Counted from the first letter of the stretch, positions 1 to 8,217 are shown. The stretch is 64,000 nucleotides of DNA from Bacillus wiedmannii (GCF_001583695.1 NZ_LOBC01000009.1:1-64000), one strand, 5' to 3'. Numbers and translations: made by a program. The notes: generated by a model from the letters alone, not told the origin.

Positions 1-444
1 AAATCCACCATGTGCAAAAAGACTAGCCCCAGCAGCTGTTGCTGCTATATCTAATGGAATAACAATTGGTGATGCTAACCCACCAGTTCCTACTTCTGCC
101 ACGATAGTTAAGAAATTAGATCCGCCTATGAGCGAAATACCTTCAAACATTTCTACAATGGACCCGGCTATTGATATAACATTTCCAGCCAACCTTCCAG
201 CTTGGTAAGTTGTCTTACTTTCTAATTTATCATTCTCATGTGGTTGTAGTCCAACAAAGTTTTCTAGGGCTGCATCACCAGCACCTTGAAAAAATTCGAT
301 AACTCCATGCAAAAATGATTGCGTATAAAGGGCTGTTTTTTCATGCCATGATCTATCGTCTTCCTGCTCTTGTAAGTTAAATTGTTGTTTTTGCAAAGTA
401 ATTTGTTTCATCTCGGTTTGACGAGCTTGTTCTTCTATAATCCC
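1..444 (-). pseudogene. LXG-type polymorphic toxin fragment (middle region), cut by window edge
   Basis: An open minus-strand frame runs off the left edge. It encodes a polar segment with the run EEQARQTEMKQITLQ, then a glycine/alanine-rich hydrophobic stretch (SLIGGSNFLTIVAEVGTGG) like the central pre-toxin part of LXG proteins exported by the type VII system. An in-frame TAG lies at 447-445, and the same frame continues upstream (NADFVKKMRRT), so the N-terminal half is absent and the reading is interrupted. The first ATG is at 411. The C-terminal toxin domain would lie outside the window, so its activity cannot be named. It sits in a row of toxin and immunity fragments. The family call is by resemblance. 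Confidence 0.5.
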
Positions 445-630
445 CTAAGTTCTTCTCATTTTTTTCACAAAATCGGCATTGAGATTTCTTATTAGATATC
501 CTAAGTACACTCATACTCTCATCCGTCTCTTTTTCTTATAACCAATTTTATACCACTGATGAACACCCTTTACAGGTGTAAAAACATAGAAAAACCTTGA
601 TTGGCATATATGCCAATCAAGGTTAAATAA

Positions 631-942
631 CTACTCAACATTTACTGAAACAAATGTAGTTTCATCACTTGGAAAATCATCAGGAAATGCATTGCATATT
701 AATTTTTTCGTTATTATTTGATATAAAAATTCTACCATCGTAAGTGAGTAAGTATAATTCTCTGGTGATCTCGATTCATATATCACAATTTTCCATTCAC
801 CAGGTTTTCCATCTGTTAACCAGTACAATTCATCACCATTATCAGTGTATGCCCATGGAAGTATCCCCCCACTTGAAGGGTAAACATCATGTTTATAATA
901 TTGCGGAAAATTTTTCTTTGATTGAATATATGAATTTACCAT
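631..942 (-). pseudogene. SMI1/KNR4 (SUKH) immunity protein, N-terminally truncated
   Basis: This 103-residue frame carries the C-terminal half of the SUKH fold: GGILPWAYTDNGDELYWLT, then GEWKIVIYE and a terminal helix. SUKH proteins bind and neutralise nuclease-type polymorphic toxins. Intact members are about 140-190 residues, so the N-terminal third is missing. The same frame is open upstream for only nine more codons (REIYLGRQKE) before a TAG, and no convincing ribosome site precedes the ATG at 942. It lies between two toxin fragments, as expected of the immunity gene of a decayed toxin cassette. Loss of function is an inference. Confidence 0.6.
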
Positions 943-1085
943 TTCCTTCTGCCTACCAAGATAAATTTCCCGCTATAGTTCGTTCCAGTTCTAGCGACAC
1001 TTCCATCTGGCAGTATTTCTACACCTTTAACGAATGGGGATACAGAGTCCACACCTTTTGCTAATGTATTTTCAATTATATAATA
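936..1085 (-). pseudogene. Possible toxin C-terminal remnant
   Basis: An open stretch of 49 codons without a start encodes ENTLAKGVDSVSPFVKGVE followed by ILPDGSVARTGTNYSG and ends at TAA 938-936. It follows a TAG and overlaps the truncated SUKH frame by a few bases. The composition looks like a secreted toxin tail rather than random translation. I could not identify a family. Its place just before an immunity fragment suggests a toxin 3' end joined to the immunity gene by deletion. Confidence 0.3.
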
Positions 1086-1152
1086 CTAGTAATTTCTGTT
1101 AATCTTAATTCATAAAAATAATTTTTAAACATTTATAACATGCCTATCTAAT

Positions 1153-1193
1153 AAAAAAGCGCTTGTTGTCTTTCGTAGACAATCAAGCGCTTT
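1153..1193. terminator. Intrinsic terminator hairpin
   Basis: The arms AAAGCGCTTG and CAAGCGCTTT, extended by TTGTCT/AGACAA, surround a short loop. A-rich and T-rich flanks allow use in either direction. It lies between the small gene at 1526-1795 and the truncated SUKH gene. Confidence 0.7.
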
Positions 1194-1525
1194 AAGTTCA
1201 TATGTTTTTAAGTAGCATAAATTTGCAAGTTTTGTAGTAGTTTTCATGATACCTTTTTTATGTTATGACAATTACTACGTTAAACCTTACGAGTTTGTAC
1301 GAGTTCGTTGGTTTTATACCCATTCTAGGTATTTATATTTATCAACTAATCACTATAAATTGTAATTTCAGATTCTCTTTTACCTAAAATAAAACATCAT
1401 ATCTATTACGCTTCATCAAACAGACATCCCGATTTGTATAATTATTTTCGGATATAAATAAAAATATTAAATAACTAAATCAATTTGGCAGCTGAATAGT
1501 TACCTTATTTTCTCCTGAAAACACA
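1194..1525. other. Gene-free AT-rich spacer
   Basis: No convincing gene, RNA or repeat is visible here. A 40-codon minus-strand frame beginning near 1246 reads straight through the terminator at 1153-1193, so I do not call it a gene. Confidence 0.5.
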
Positions 1526-1795
1526 TTAAAAATCTAGTTTATTTAAATCATTATGTTTTATAAATCGAGCTACTTCCATTTCTAAATCAATTCTATTAAT
1601 ATTTTTATCAAAAATAAATCCCATTTTTCCATTATATTTTTTTAATTTAGTTGGCATATCCCAATACTCCATCTCATTTTCAAACTCATATAATCCAAAA
1701 GTAAGGCACATGTTTCTTCCTTTTTTTTCAAAAAAAATAATTATGTTATCTTTATCAAAGTCTTCATAAATAATATTTATTTTAGTGTCATTCAT
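1526..1795 (-). CDS. Small acidic protein, candidate immunity protein of the LXG locus
   Basis: This 89-residue acidic protein has no family I recognise. It begins MNDTKINIIYEDFDKDN and contains the aromatic patch EMEYWDMP. The start at 1795 is preferred over the upstream ATG at 1813 because a GGAAGGTG ribosome site ends 7 bases before it. It lies directly downstream of a toxin C-terminal remnant on the same strand, the usual place for a cognate immunity gene in LXG loci. It is intact although the toxin gene is broken, as often seen when immunity outlives its toxin. The immunity role is inferred from position and size only. Confidence 0.5.
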   Translation of the reverse strand: MNDTKINIIYEDFDKDNIIIFFEKKGRNMCLTFGLYEFENEMEYWDMPTKLKKYNGKMGFIFDKNINRIDLEMEVARFIKHNDLNKLDF

Positions 1796-1859
1796 TCTTG
1801 CACACCTTCCCAAGTAGTATAAATTACTAGATTATCATTTTTAACCATACAATAAATTA

Positions 1860-2621
1860 TTACTTACTCCCGATTCTATATAAATGATAATATTTATCAT
1901 ATAAACCACAACATGCATCCATTCCTGGGTTTGCACTCATTGACTTTTCGATCACTTTTTCCCATGAACCATACTTATTAAATGAAGAATCTGCCGTTGG
2001 ACCATGTGGATTACCATATTTAACCTCATTTCTAGCCATTACACGCTCTAGCCCTTTTGGATCATCTATATAATCATTTAATCGATTCTGATTTCTTTGA
2101 TTATTTACCGCTCTTGCAATTTCTTCAATTGAATTTCCCTCATTCTTCATTTTATTAACTAGTTCTATAATATTATCATTTTTATCATGATAACTCTGCC
2201 TTCTTACAGTTGCCTGAGCCACTTGTTCTGGATTTGTCCAGTCTAGTGCATCAGCAAATCCACCTATACTCTCCGATTTTGGATTTGGAGAAAACCCATA
2301 AACTGCATCGGGATTTTCATGTATATCTTTTGCCGCCTTTGGATTATCCATAGGATTATTCTTATAAGTAAATCTAGTATCACCCGTACCCTTAGCAACC
2401 CCCGCACTCCCAGACGTTGCTTTCTTCACATCTCCAACCTTTTTTAAATCATGAAGTTTATCAACTATTTTTACACCTTTCCCATATGGAGTCATCATCC
2501 CAACTGCTAGGAGTTTTTCACCATAGGTAGCTTCTGGGTCAAAGAGTGTGAAAAGATCACCAAATAGAAAATCGAATCCAAACTTCGCCACACCGATTAA
2601 AAACGGAATGGATATTATCAA
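1860..2621 (-). pseudogene. LXG toxin C-terminal region lacking its N-terminal domain
   Basis: The frame encodes a hydrophobic pre-toxin segment (FDFLFGDLFTLFDPEA, then YGEKLLAVGMMTPYGKG), a polar linker and a C-terminal domain containing ARNEVKYGNPHGPTAD and GSWEKVIEKSMSANPGMDACCG. The pre-toxin segment and the GNPxGPT stretch are typical of Gram-positive polymorphic toxins. I cannot assign the enzymatic family. It has no start codon of its own: the reading begins inside the upstream 75-codon remnant but in another frame, at a junction near 2605. The LXG export domain of about 200 residues is missing, so secretion is unlikely. A small candidate immunity gene follows. Confidence 0.6.
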
Positions 2622-2829
2622 TCGTTTGTTGAAAAGCAGCGCAAAATTGTTTCGTGATCTGTAAATTTTGCTGATTTGCTTCTTGTGCTTTAAAGTTCAC
2701 AGATAGTGTCGTACGCGTTGCCTTATTTATAGAGCGACTAGTGGCACTTTGCATTCTATCTGAAGCATTTCTCATTTTCGTTGCAAGTTGCGTTGCCGTA
2801 TGCAACTTACTCTGAAATTCTCCCATCAC
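2557..2829 (-). pseudogene. LXG-associated WXG100-like small protein, 3' end lost
   Basis: Codons 1-75 (MGEFQSKLHTATQLATKM through QQTIDNIHSV) form an all-helical, Ser/Thr/Gln-rich protein like the small alpha-helical partners (TIGR04197/DUF3130 type) encoded just before LXG toxins, which help target them to the type VII secretion machine. After about residue 75 the frame reads out-of-frame toxin sequence and stops, giving 90 residues. GAGAGGAG precedes the ATG at 2829, so expression is possible. A deletion or frameshift has joined this gene to the middle of the toxin gene. The partner role is inferred from family resemblance and gene order. Confidence 0.55.
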
Positions 2830-2993
2830 TTACTCCTCTCTACCATTTATTTACAAGGAAATTATACCATGGAAAAATATTCTAATAAACCGAATGTTCG
2901 AATTTAACACATAATTAATCACCGTTACTAAAGGTAAGAATAACACTTATCTTTCAACATAACTGTGTCGGAAGTAGGTTCTACTTATACAAA

Positions 2994-3031
2994 AAAGATG
3001 ACCTCAGCTATACGCTAAAGTCATCTTTTTC
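2994..3031 (-). terminator. Terminator after the monooxygenase gene
   Basis: The arms AAAAAGATGAC and GTCATCTTTTT flank a 16-base loop, with T-runs on both sides. It directly follows the stop codon of the minus-strand gene at 3039. Confidence 0.75.
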
Positions 3032-3038
3032 TACCTTA

Positions 3039-3332
3039 TTATTTCACTAACTCTCCATTATAAGCTTTTATATCAAGCGGAGCAGTTAAAAATTGTGTTG
3101 CTTTACTAACGAAAGATGTGAAGTGTTCACTCGTATTATGACTCGCAACTGCCGCTTCATCTTTCCATACTTCTACCATCGTATAAACACTTTCTTTTTC
3201 TGTATCTTTATATAAGTCATAAGATACATTTCCACTTTCTTCTCTTGAACCGTGAATGAGTGGCTGAATTTCTTCTAAAAATGATTGTTGTTTTGCTGGA
3301 TCTACTTGAAATATTGCGTGAATTATAATCAT
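3039..3332 (-). CDS. Antibiotic biosynthesis monooxygenase (ABM) domain protein
   Basis: This 97-residue protein is a single ABM domain: a short beta-alpha ferredoxin-like fold with the characteristic VSYDLYKD and EVWKDEAAVASHN segments, where the His is conserved. Such proteins are dimeric cytosolic quinol monooxygenases or small-molecule oxygenases; the closest B. subtilis type is YcnE. The start at 3332 (MIIIHAIFQ) has GAGGGG just upstream, while the longer frame from 3356 reads through that ribosome site. It follows a nitroreductase gene on the same strand, and the two may share handling of quinones or nitroaromatics. The substrate is unknown. Confidence 0.8.
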   Translation of the reverse strand: MIIIHAIFQVDPAKQQSFLEEIQPLIHGSREESGNVSYDLYKDTEKESVYTMVEVWKDEAAVASHNTSEHFTSFVSKATQFLTAPLDIKAYNGELVK

Positions 3333-3378
3333 GGTGCTTCCCCTCTCATCTTTCACTTATTGAAGTTCTTTTATAAAA

Positions 3379-4017
3379 TTATTTCCACTCTGCAACTTTT
3401 TCAACTGGAAGACGTACTGATTGGTAACCACTGTCAGCAGCTTTTCCGATTGAAATTAACATTACTGGTACGTGACGTTCTTTATCTAATCCGAAAGCTT
3501 CTGCGATTTGGTCTTTTTCAAATCCGCCAATTGGACAAGTGTCATAACCGTGAGCACGAGCTGCTAGCATAAATTGCATTGCTACAAGACCACCGTCAAT
3601 TAGTACTGTATCTTTCATTACTTCTGGTGTAACCATTGAAAAGTAACCAGAAAGTTTTTTCATTTGATCTTCTTTTACTTCTGCTGGCATTAAACCGCGC
3701 TCTACTGCTGTACCGTAAATTTCTTCTGCGTTATCAAAGTTGTTTAAGTCACCAAACACAGCGATCATTGCTGAAGATGTTTCTACTTGAGATTGATTGA
3801 ATTTCGCAAGTGGCGCAAGTGTTGCTTTGGCTTCGTCACTTTCAATTACTAAGAATCTCCATGGTTGCATGTTTACTGAAGATGGTGCAAGTGTTGCTTC
3901 TGTAAGAATTTCTGTCATTTCTTCTTTGCTAATTTTTACTGTTGGGTCGTACTTACGAATTGAACGACGTCCTGTTAAAATTTCGTTAAAATCATTTGTT
4001 TTTACTGAGTTAGTCAT
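3379..4017 (-). CDS. NAD(P)H-dependent FMN nitroreductase family protein
   Basis: This 212-residue protein has the nitroreductase fold. The N-terminal GRRSIRKYDP supplies FMN-phosphate contacts, LAPSSVNMQPWRF is the flavin-binding segment, and AHGYDTCPIGGF lies near the C-terminus. These enzymes reduce nitro compounds, quinones or flavins in the cytosol. Length and layout match B. subtilis YdgI. A MarR regulator gene lies 18 bases upstream on the same strand, the ydgI-ydgJ arrangement, so expression is probably controlled by that repressor. The physiological substrate is not visible from sequence. Confidence 0.85.
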   Translation of the reverse strand: MTNSVKTNDFNEILTGRRSIRKYDPTVKISKEEMTEILTEATLAPSSVNMQPWRFLVIESDEAKATLAPLAKFNQSQVETSSAMIAVFGDLNNFDNAEEIYGTAVERGLMPAEVKEDQMKKLSGYFSMVTPEVMKDTVLIDGGLVAMQFMLAARAHGYDTCPIGGFEKDQIAEAFGLDKERHVPVMLISIGKAADSGYQSVRLPVEKVAEWK

Positions 4018-4035
4018 AGTTGTATTCTCCCTTTT

Positions 4036-4464
4036 TTATAATTCTTTTATATTTTCTTGAATGTGATTTAACATATTTAAAAGATTATCGCGTTCTTCCT
4101 CACTTAATCCTTTAAATGCAGATGCTGCAAAACGTTCTTTTTCCTCTTGAAACGCTTGAATTTTATTTCGTCCCTCTTCTGTAAGAGAAACTAACGTAAT
4201 TCTGTTATCGTCTGGATTTTTTCGTCTTACAATCATTCCGTTTGCTTCTAGCTGTTTTAAATGCCTTGTAATCGCCGCATTATCAATATTCACTTCTTGT
4301 TGAAGTGCTTTTTGACTAATTTCACCTACTTCATATAACTGAAGTATAAGCTCTAATCGAGACTGGCTCATACCCGTACACCCTTCAAATTTCGAACTTA
4401 CTTCTTTATTTAGAAAGTGTAATTTATATAAAATAATCGCTTCTTTTGAGCATGAACTTGTCAT
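4036..4464 (-). CDS. MarR family transcriptional regulator
   Basis: This 142-residue winged-helix protein has a recognition region of NIDNAAITRHLKQLE and a wing of RRKNPDDNRITLVSLTEEG, both typical of MarR. MarR dimers usually repress their own operon and release on binding phenolic or oxidising ligands. An AGGAGGG site precedes the ATG. It is first in a two-gene unit with the nitroreductase. Two palindromes overlap a TTGACA hexamer 30-60 bases upstream, which suggests autoregulation. A Cys near residue 5 and Cys29 could sense oxidants, as in YodB/OhrR relatives, but that is speculation. Confidence 0.85.
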   Translation of the reverse strand: MTSSCSKEAIILYKLHFLNKEVSSKFEGCTGMSQSRLELILQLYEVGEISQKALQQEVNIDNAAITRHLKQLEANGMIVRRKNPDDNRITLVSLTEEGRNKIQAFQEEKERFAASAFKGLSEEERDNLLNMLNHIQENIKEL

Positions 4465-4497
4465 ATTAACCCTCCTTTACATCCAAATCAAAATCAT

Positions 4498-4524
4498 TTG
4501 ATGTATCAATAGTTGATATGTCAA
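4498..4524 (-). promoter_or_regulatory. Twin palindromic operator upstream of marR
   Basis: TTGATGTATCAA (4498-4509) and TTGATATGTCAA (4513-4524) are adjacent inverted repeats. The second contains TTGACA on the minus strand, a possible -35 for the marR-nitroreductase unit. Spacing and form fit a MarR binding region. Confidence 0.55.
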
Positions 4525-4602
4525 TTAATATAATCTATATCGATTTAGAATGCAAGCATTTTGTTTTCATTTATATTTTTCCAAATTAAGGCGCTTTGTC
4601 GC

Positions 4603-4631
4603 GTTACAAAAAATGTTAATTGCACTATAAT
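4603..4631 (+). promoter_or_regulatory. Probable promoter of the Tet(M)-like gene
   Basis: A perfect TATAAT at 4626-4631 lies 17 bases after the weak -35 GTTACA at 4603. Transcription would begin near 4638, upstream of the leader ORF at 4665. Confidence 0.5.
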
Positions 4632-4664
4632 AGTACTAATTTAAATGACTGGAGAGTGATTGTA

Positions 4665-4790
4665 ATGCGGCAATACACAAATAGAAATGAGGAAATAAAA
4701 ATGGAAAATGAAATGAGGATATTCACATATGACAACAATAAATATAGGGATTGTCGCGCACGTAGACGCTGGCAAGACGAGTTTGACTGA
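4665..4790 (+). CDS. Possible 41-codon leader ORF overlapping the Tet(M)-like start
   Basis: ATG at 4665 is preceded at good distance by GGAGAG, the best ribosome site in this leader. The frame (MRQYTNRNEEIKMENEM onward) ends at TGA 4788-4790, about 60 bases inside the downstream gene in another frame. Its early codons include a second in-frame ATG. Tet(M) genes on Tn916-type elements have short translated leaders that control expression, so this could couple or attenuate translation. The peptide has no recognisable family, and part of its sequence is dictated by the overlapping gene. Confidence 0.35.
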   Translation: MRQYTNRNEEIKMENEMRIFTYDNNKYRDCRARRRWQDEFD

Positions 4791-6672
4791 GCGTATTCTT
4801 TATGAAACGAATGTGATTAAAGAAATTGGCCGAGTAGATAGTGGCAATACGCAAACTGACTCAATGGAATTAGAAAGACAGCGCGGAATTACGATTAAAG
4901 CATCTGTCGTTTCTTTTTTTATTGATGATATAAAAGTAAATGTCATTGATACACCTGGACACGCTGATTTTATCGCTGAAGTGGAGCGATCATTCCGCGT
5001 TTTAGACGGTGCAATTTTAGTTATTTCTGCCGTTGAAGGTGTGCAAGCACAAACAAAAATTTTAATGCGAACATTACAGAAACTAAATATCCCAACAATA
5101 TTATTCGTAAATAAAATTGATCGTAGCGGTGCAAATACTGAAAAAGTTATGAAACAAATAAAAGAAATTCTTTCAAATGAAGCATTCCCTTTCTACTCTG
5201 CCCTATACGAAGGAACGAAAGAAGCCCGGATCATTGAGTACAAATCATATGACGATTGTATGGAACTGTTAGCACCATATAATGAATCATTACTTGAGTC
5301 ATACGTAAATAACGAAATTGTACCGGACACTCTATTAAAAGAAGAACTCATTAAACAAATAGCGCCAGCAAATGTGTATCCAGTCTTTTTCGGTTCAGCA
5401 ATGACAGGCATGGGCGTAACTGAACTGCTCGAAAATATTTCAGCCTTACTTCCAGCTAATTCTTCATCTCAAGATGAAAAATTGTCCGGTGTAGTTTTTA
5501 AAATTGACCGTGAATATTCTGGAGAAAAGATTGCTTATGTAAGAGTTTTTTCAGGTAGCTTACAAGTTAGAAAATATGTGGATATACAGCGCAATGAATC
5601 TCTACCACATAAGGAAAAGATTAAAAAAATGTGCATATTTCATAATGGAGATGCTTTACAAACTTCTACCGTTCCAAGCGGTGAATTTTGTAAAGTGTGG
5701 GGACTAAGTGATATAAAAATTGGTGATATTATCGGTGAACGAACTGATTATATAAAGGATATTCACTTTGCCGAACCACAAATGGAAGCTACTATTGATA
5801 CGGTGCCTACGGAACGAATTCATGATTTGTACGCTGCTCTTATGGAACTATGTGAAGAAGATCCACTCATTAAAGTGTGGAAAGACAATGTTCATAATGA
5901 ACTATACATTCGCCTTTTCGGTGAGGTGCAAAAAGAAGTCATTGAAACAACACTGTATGAGAAATATAATTTGCAGGTTACTTTTTCAAATACGCGAGTT
6001 GTATGCATTGAGAAACCAATTGGCGTAGGTAATAGCGTTGAAGTAATGGGCGAAAAAGCGAATCCATTTTACGCAACAATTGGCTTTAAAATCGAACGTG
6101 GTGAACTTAATTCTGGCATAACATATAAATTAGGTGTTGAGCTCGGCTCACTACCTTTAGCATTTCATAAAGCGATTGAAGATACAGTATTTCAAACGTT
6201 AAAACAAGGTTTATACGGCTGGGAAGTTACGGACATTTCTGTCACGTTAACACATACAGGTTATGCTAGTCCTGTTACAACAGCGAGTGACTTTAGAAAT
6301 TTAACACCGATCGTATTAATGGATGCTTTAAAGCAAGCTGAAACATATGTATATGAACCAGTAAATGAGTTTGAATTAACTGTACCGGAGCACGCAATTA
6401 GTACTGCAATGTATAAGCTCGCTGCCGTTCCAGCAACTTTTGCAGAGCCTATATTCAATAACAATTCTTATCAGTTAACAGGGTCATTACCTGTTGCGAA
6501 AACAGAGAATTTTAAACGAATGCTTCATTCATTTACTGAAGGAGAAGGTATCTTCACAACAAATCCAGCTGGTTTCACAAAGCTGAAGCCTCCCTTCCCT
6601 ACTCGAAAACGTGTTGATTATAATCCGCTGAACCGGAAAGATTATTTGCTTCATGTGTTGAAGGCTTATTAA
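4729..6672 (+). CDS. Tet(M)/Tet(O)-type ribosomal protection protein
   Basis: This 647-residue translational GTPase resembles EF-G. G1 is AHVDAGKTSL (residues 9-18), followed by the RGIT switch, DTPGH and NKID, then EF-G-like domains II-V. Ribosomal protection proteins bind the 70S ribosome and dislodge tetracycline in a GTP-dependent way. Length equals the Tet(M)/Tet(W) family (about 640), and the C-terminal region has LTHTGYASP and the family domain IV/V layout. No mobile element flanks it, so it looks like a resident chromosomal homologue; actual resistance cannot be judged. AGGA lies before the ATG at 4729. A TATAAT promoter and a possible leader ORF precede it. Confidence 0.85.
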   Translation: MTTINIGIVAHVDAGKTSLTERILYETNVIKEIGRVDSGNTQTDSMELERQRGITIKASVVSFFIDDIKVNVIDTPGHADFIAEVERSFRVLDGAILVISAVEGVQAQTKILMRTLQKLNIPTILFVNKIDRSGANTEKVMKQIKEILSNEAFPFYSALYEGTKEARIIEYKSYDDCMELLAPYNESLLESYVNNEIVPDTLLKEELIKQIAPANVYPVFFGSAMTGMGVTELLENISALLPANSSSQDEKLSGVVFKIDREYSGEKIAYVRVFSGSLQVRKYVDIQRNESLPHKEKIKKMCIFHNGDALQTSTVPSGEFCKVWGLSDIKIGDIIGERTDYIKDIHFAEPQMEATIDTVPTERIHDLYAALMELCEEDPLIKVWKDNVHNELYIRLFGEVQKEVIETTLYEKYNLQVTFSNTRVVCIEKPIGVGNSVEVMGEKANPFYATIGFKIERGELNSGITYKLGVELGSLPLAFHKAIEDTVFQTLKQGLYGWEVTDISVTLTHTGYASPVTTASDFRNLTPIVLMDALKQAETYVYEPVNEFELTVPEHAISTAMYKLAAVPATFAEPIFNNNSYQLTGSLPVAKTENFKRMLHSFTEGEGIFTTNPAGFTKLKPPFPTRKRVDYNPLNRKDYLLHVLKAY

Positions 6673-6676
6673 AGTC

Positions 6677-6703
6677 AAAGAGGTGCAATTCGCACCTCTT
6701 TTT
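6677..6703 (+). terminator. Terminator after the Tet(M)-like gene
   Basis: AAAGAGGTGC, an AATT loop, then CGCACCTCTTT and a T-run lie directly after the stop codon. It may also serve the converging hydrolase gene. Confidence 0.85.
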
Positions 6704-6718
6704 GCATGTATTGATAAG

Positions 6719-7363
6719 TTAGTTTTCCCTAACAACTTCTTTAAGTTTCTCTATTATTTTCGCTATCGCTTCAATTGAATTCTCTGTTTCAAATTCCCCA
6801 ACATTTACAGAATGGTTTGCATTTTTGACAACTTCTATCTGTAAATTCGTTTTATGTAACTGATCCATTTGACCTGCATTATATTGGTGATCTTTCTCTC
6901 CAATTACTAAAAGCCCTTCATGATTACTATGTAAGATAGAACCAAAAATCGTATCAAACGTCAGTAACGGCGTCATTACTATCATTTTCGACTGTAAAAA
7001 CTCTTCTCTCTTCATTAAATCATTCGCAATTGGAATTGTTCCGAGTGATTTCCCTAAAAACATCGATTTGCTGTATTGCTCACCTTTTAATACTGCCTTC
7101 ATTATAGGATTAATATCATCCATCATTATTTTCGTTACTTCTTCCATTGGTTGATTCATTAATTGTCCATCATAAGAATAATGAATATGTACAACATCAA
7201 TTTTATGTTCAAGCATTAACATCGTTGCATAATAAAATAATGGTTTATCATAATTGTAGCCTGAACCTGAGAACATAAAGCAAACCGTACTGGAACCTTT
7301 TTCGATATGTGTGTAATGAGTTACTTTGTCATTTATATGAATCTCTTTTTTAGTCCCCTTCAC
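6719..7363 (-). CDS. Alpha/beta hydrolase family protein
   Basis: This is a cytosolic alpha/beta hydrolase of about 214 residues. The nucleophile elbow is GKSLG (FLGKSLGTIPIA), the acid region is LLVIGEKDHQYNA, and the catalytic His lies in KNANHSVNVG. Substrate is unknown; this small group resembles dienelactone hydrolase/KANL3-like proteins. The preferred start is the GTG at 7363 because GGAGGGG lies 6 bases upstream, whereas the ATG at 7384 immediately abuts the NUDIX stop with no ribosome site. It follows the NUDIX gene with no gap and is probably co-transcribed. Confidence 0.75.
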   Translation of the reverse strand: MKGTKKEIHINDKVTHYTHIEKGSSTVCFMFSGSGYNYDKPLFYYATMLMLEHKIDVVHIHYSYDGQLMNQPMEEVTKIMMDDINPIMKAVLKGEQYSKSMFLGKSLGTIPIANDLMKREEFLQSKMIVMTPLLTFDTIFGSILHSNHEGLLVIGEKDHQYNAGQMDQLHKTNLQIEVVKNANHSVNVGEFETENSIEAIAKIIEKLKEVVREN

Positions 7364-7384
7364 CCTTTTCCCCTCCGAATACAT

Positions 7385-7858
7385 TTACTTTTTTAAAACG
7401 ATATGTTCTGTATGAACTGCTATATCCTTTACTTTCTCTTTTATAAACGCGGGCTGTAAATTATATGCATCTAACTCTTCTACTGGCACCCACTTAAACA
7501 AATACGTTCTACCCTCTTCTTCCAAAATATATTGATTCGCTCCACTTGCAGGTAACTCATGTAGCTCTACTTCATAATAGAAACTAATTTCATGAAACTT
7601 TCGCTCAGAAAGTGTAAAGAAATTTTCTACTGACCATATTAATCTCTTTCCTTTCATAGGAACACCTAATTCTTCTGCAAGCTCTCGTTTTAACGCGTCT
7701 TCACTATTTTCTAGCATTTTCACTCGTCCACCTGGTACATACCAAAAATCTTCACCGTTACCTTGCAATATAAGGATTTTATTACCTTGTTTACAAATTG
7801 CTCCGACTCGGTAATTAAAACATGTTTCCTCAACTTTAAACGTAAGATCCACACCCAT
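7385..7858 (-). CDS. NUDIX hydrolase
   Basis: This 157-residue protein has a full Nudix box, GGRVKMLENSEDALKREL followed by AEELG, matching GX5EX7REUXEEXGU. It hydrolyses a nucleoside diphosphate linked to another group, but the substrate is not predictable. The N-terminal FNYRVGAICKQGNKILILQG is the usual first beta sheet. AAGGGGG precedes the ATG at 7858; the GTG two codons later is slightly better spaced. It leads a two-gene unit with the alpha/beta hydrolase. Confidence 0.85.
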   Translation of the reverse strand: MGVDLTFKVEETCFNYRVGAICKQGNKILILQGNGEDFWYVPGGRVKMLENSEDALKRELAEELGVPMKGKRLIWSVENFFTLSERKFHEISFYYEVELHELPASGANQYILEEEGRTYLFKWVPVEELDAYNLQPAFIKEKVKDIAVHTEHIVLKK

Positions 7859-7902
7859 TCCCCCTTACATATTTTTTAAATATCGAACCATTACAAAACT
7901 AA

Positions 7903-8139
7903 TATGTATGTGCTGTACAAATAAGATTACTAAATTTCTCTAGTTCGTTCAATAATTTTCGAACTTTCCAAAAACAATACACATCATTTGTCATCACAAG
8001 TATAAATACATATGTCACAATTACTGCGCACACTTTGGAAGCATTATGGGGGACGAATGCATCTCTATCAATATACAAAACTGAAAAATCAAATGATTTT
8101 CAAGAAATCATTGTAAAAGATAAAGTGAAACATCAATAA
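7903..8139 (+). pseudogene. Remnant 3' end of an unidentified gene
   Basis: A plus-strand frame stays open for 78 codons but has no start codon. Its end (TYVTITAHTLEALWGTNA, then EKSNDFQEIIVKDKVKHQ) has protein-like composition. It lies in an otherwise gene-free spacer of about 360 bases, starts after an in-frame TAA and has no ribosome site. I read it as the tail of a deleted gene. The family is unknown, and a chance open frame is possible. Confidence 0.3.
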
Positions 8140-8217
8140 GTGGAGTTTTTATCTTTTTCCTGTTGTTTTTCAATATAGTTAAGACATTATTAAAAAGACG
8201 CAAGGTCAACTTATGTG

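Noticed and set aside
744-1064. 106-codon plus-strand frame over the SUKH and toxin fragments
   Set aside because: It is antisense to clear protein-family sequence (SUKH) and has no ribosome site.
1123-1246. 40-codon minus-strand ORF beginning MKTTTKLAN
   Set aside because: It reads through the strong terminator at 1153-1193 and has no family character.
4729-6672. Tn916-like mobile element around the Tet(M)-type gene
   Set aside because: No integrase, excisionase or conjugation gene flanks it; neighbours are ordinary chromosomal genes.
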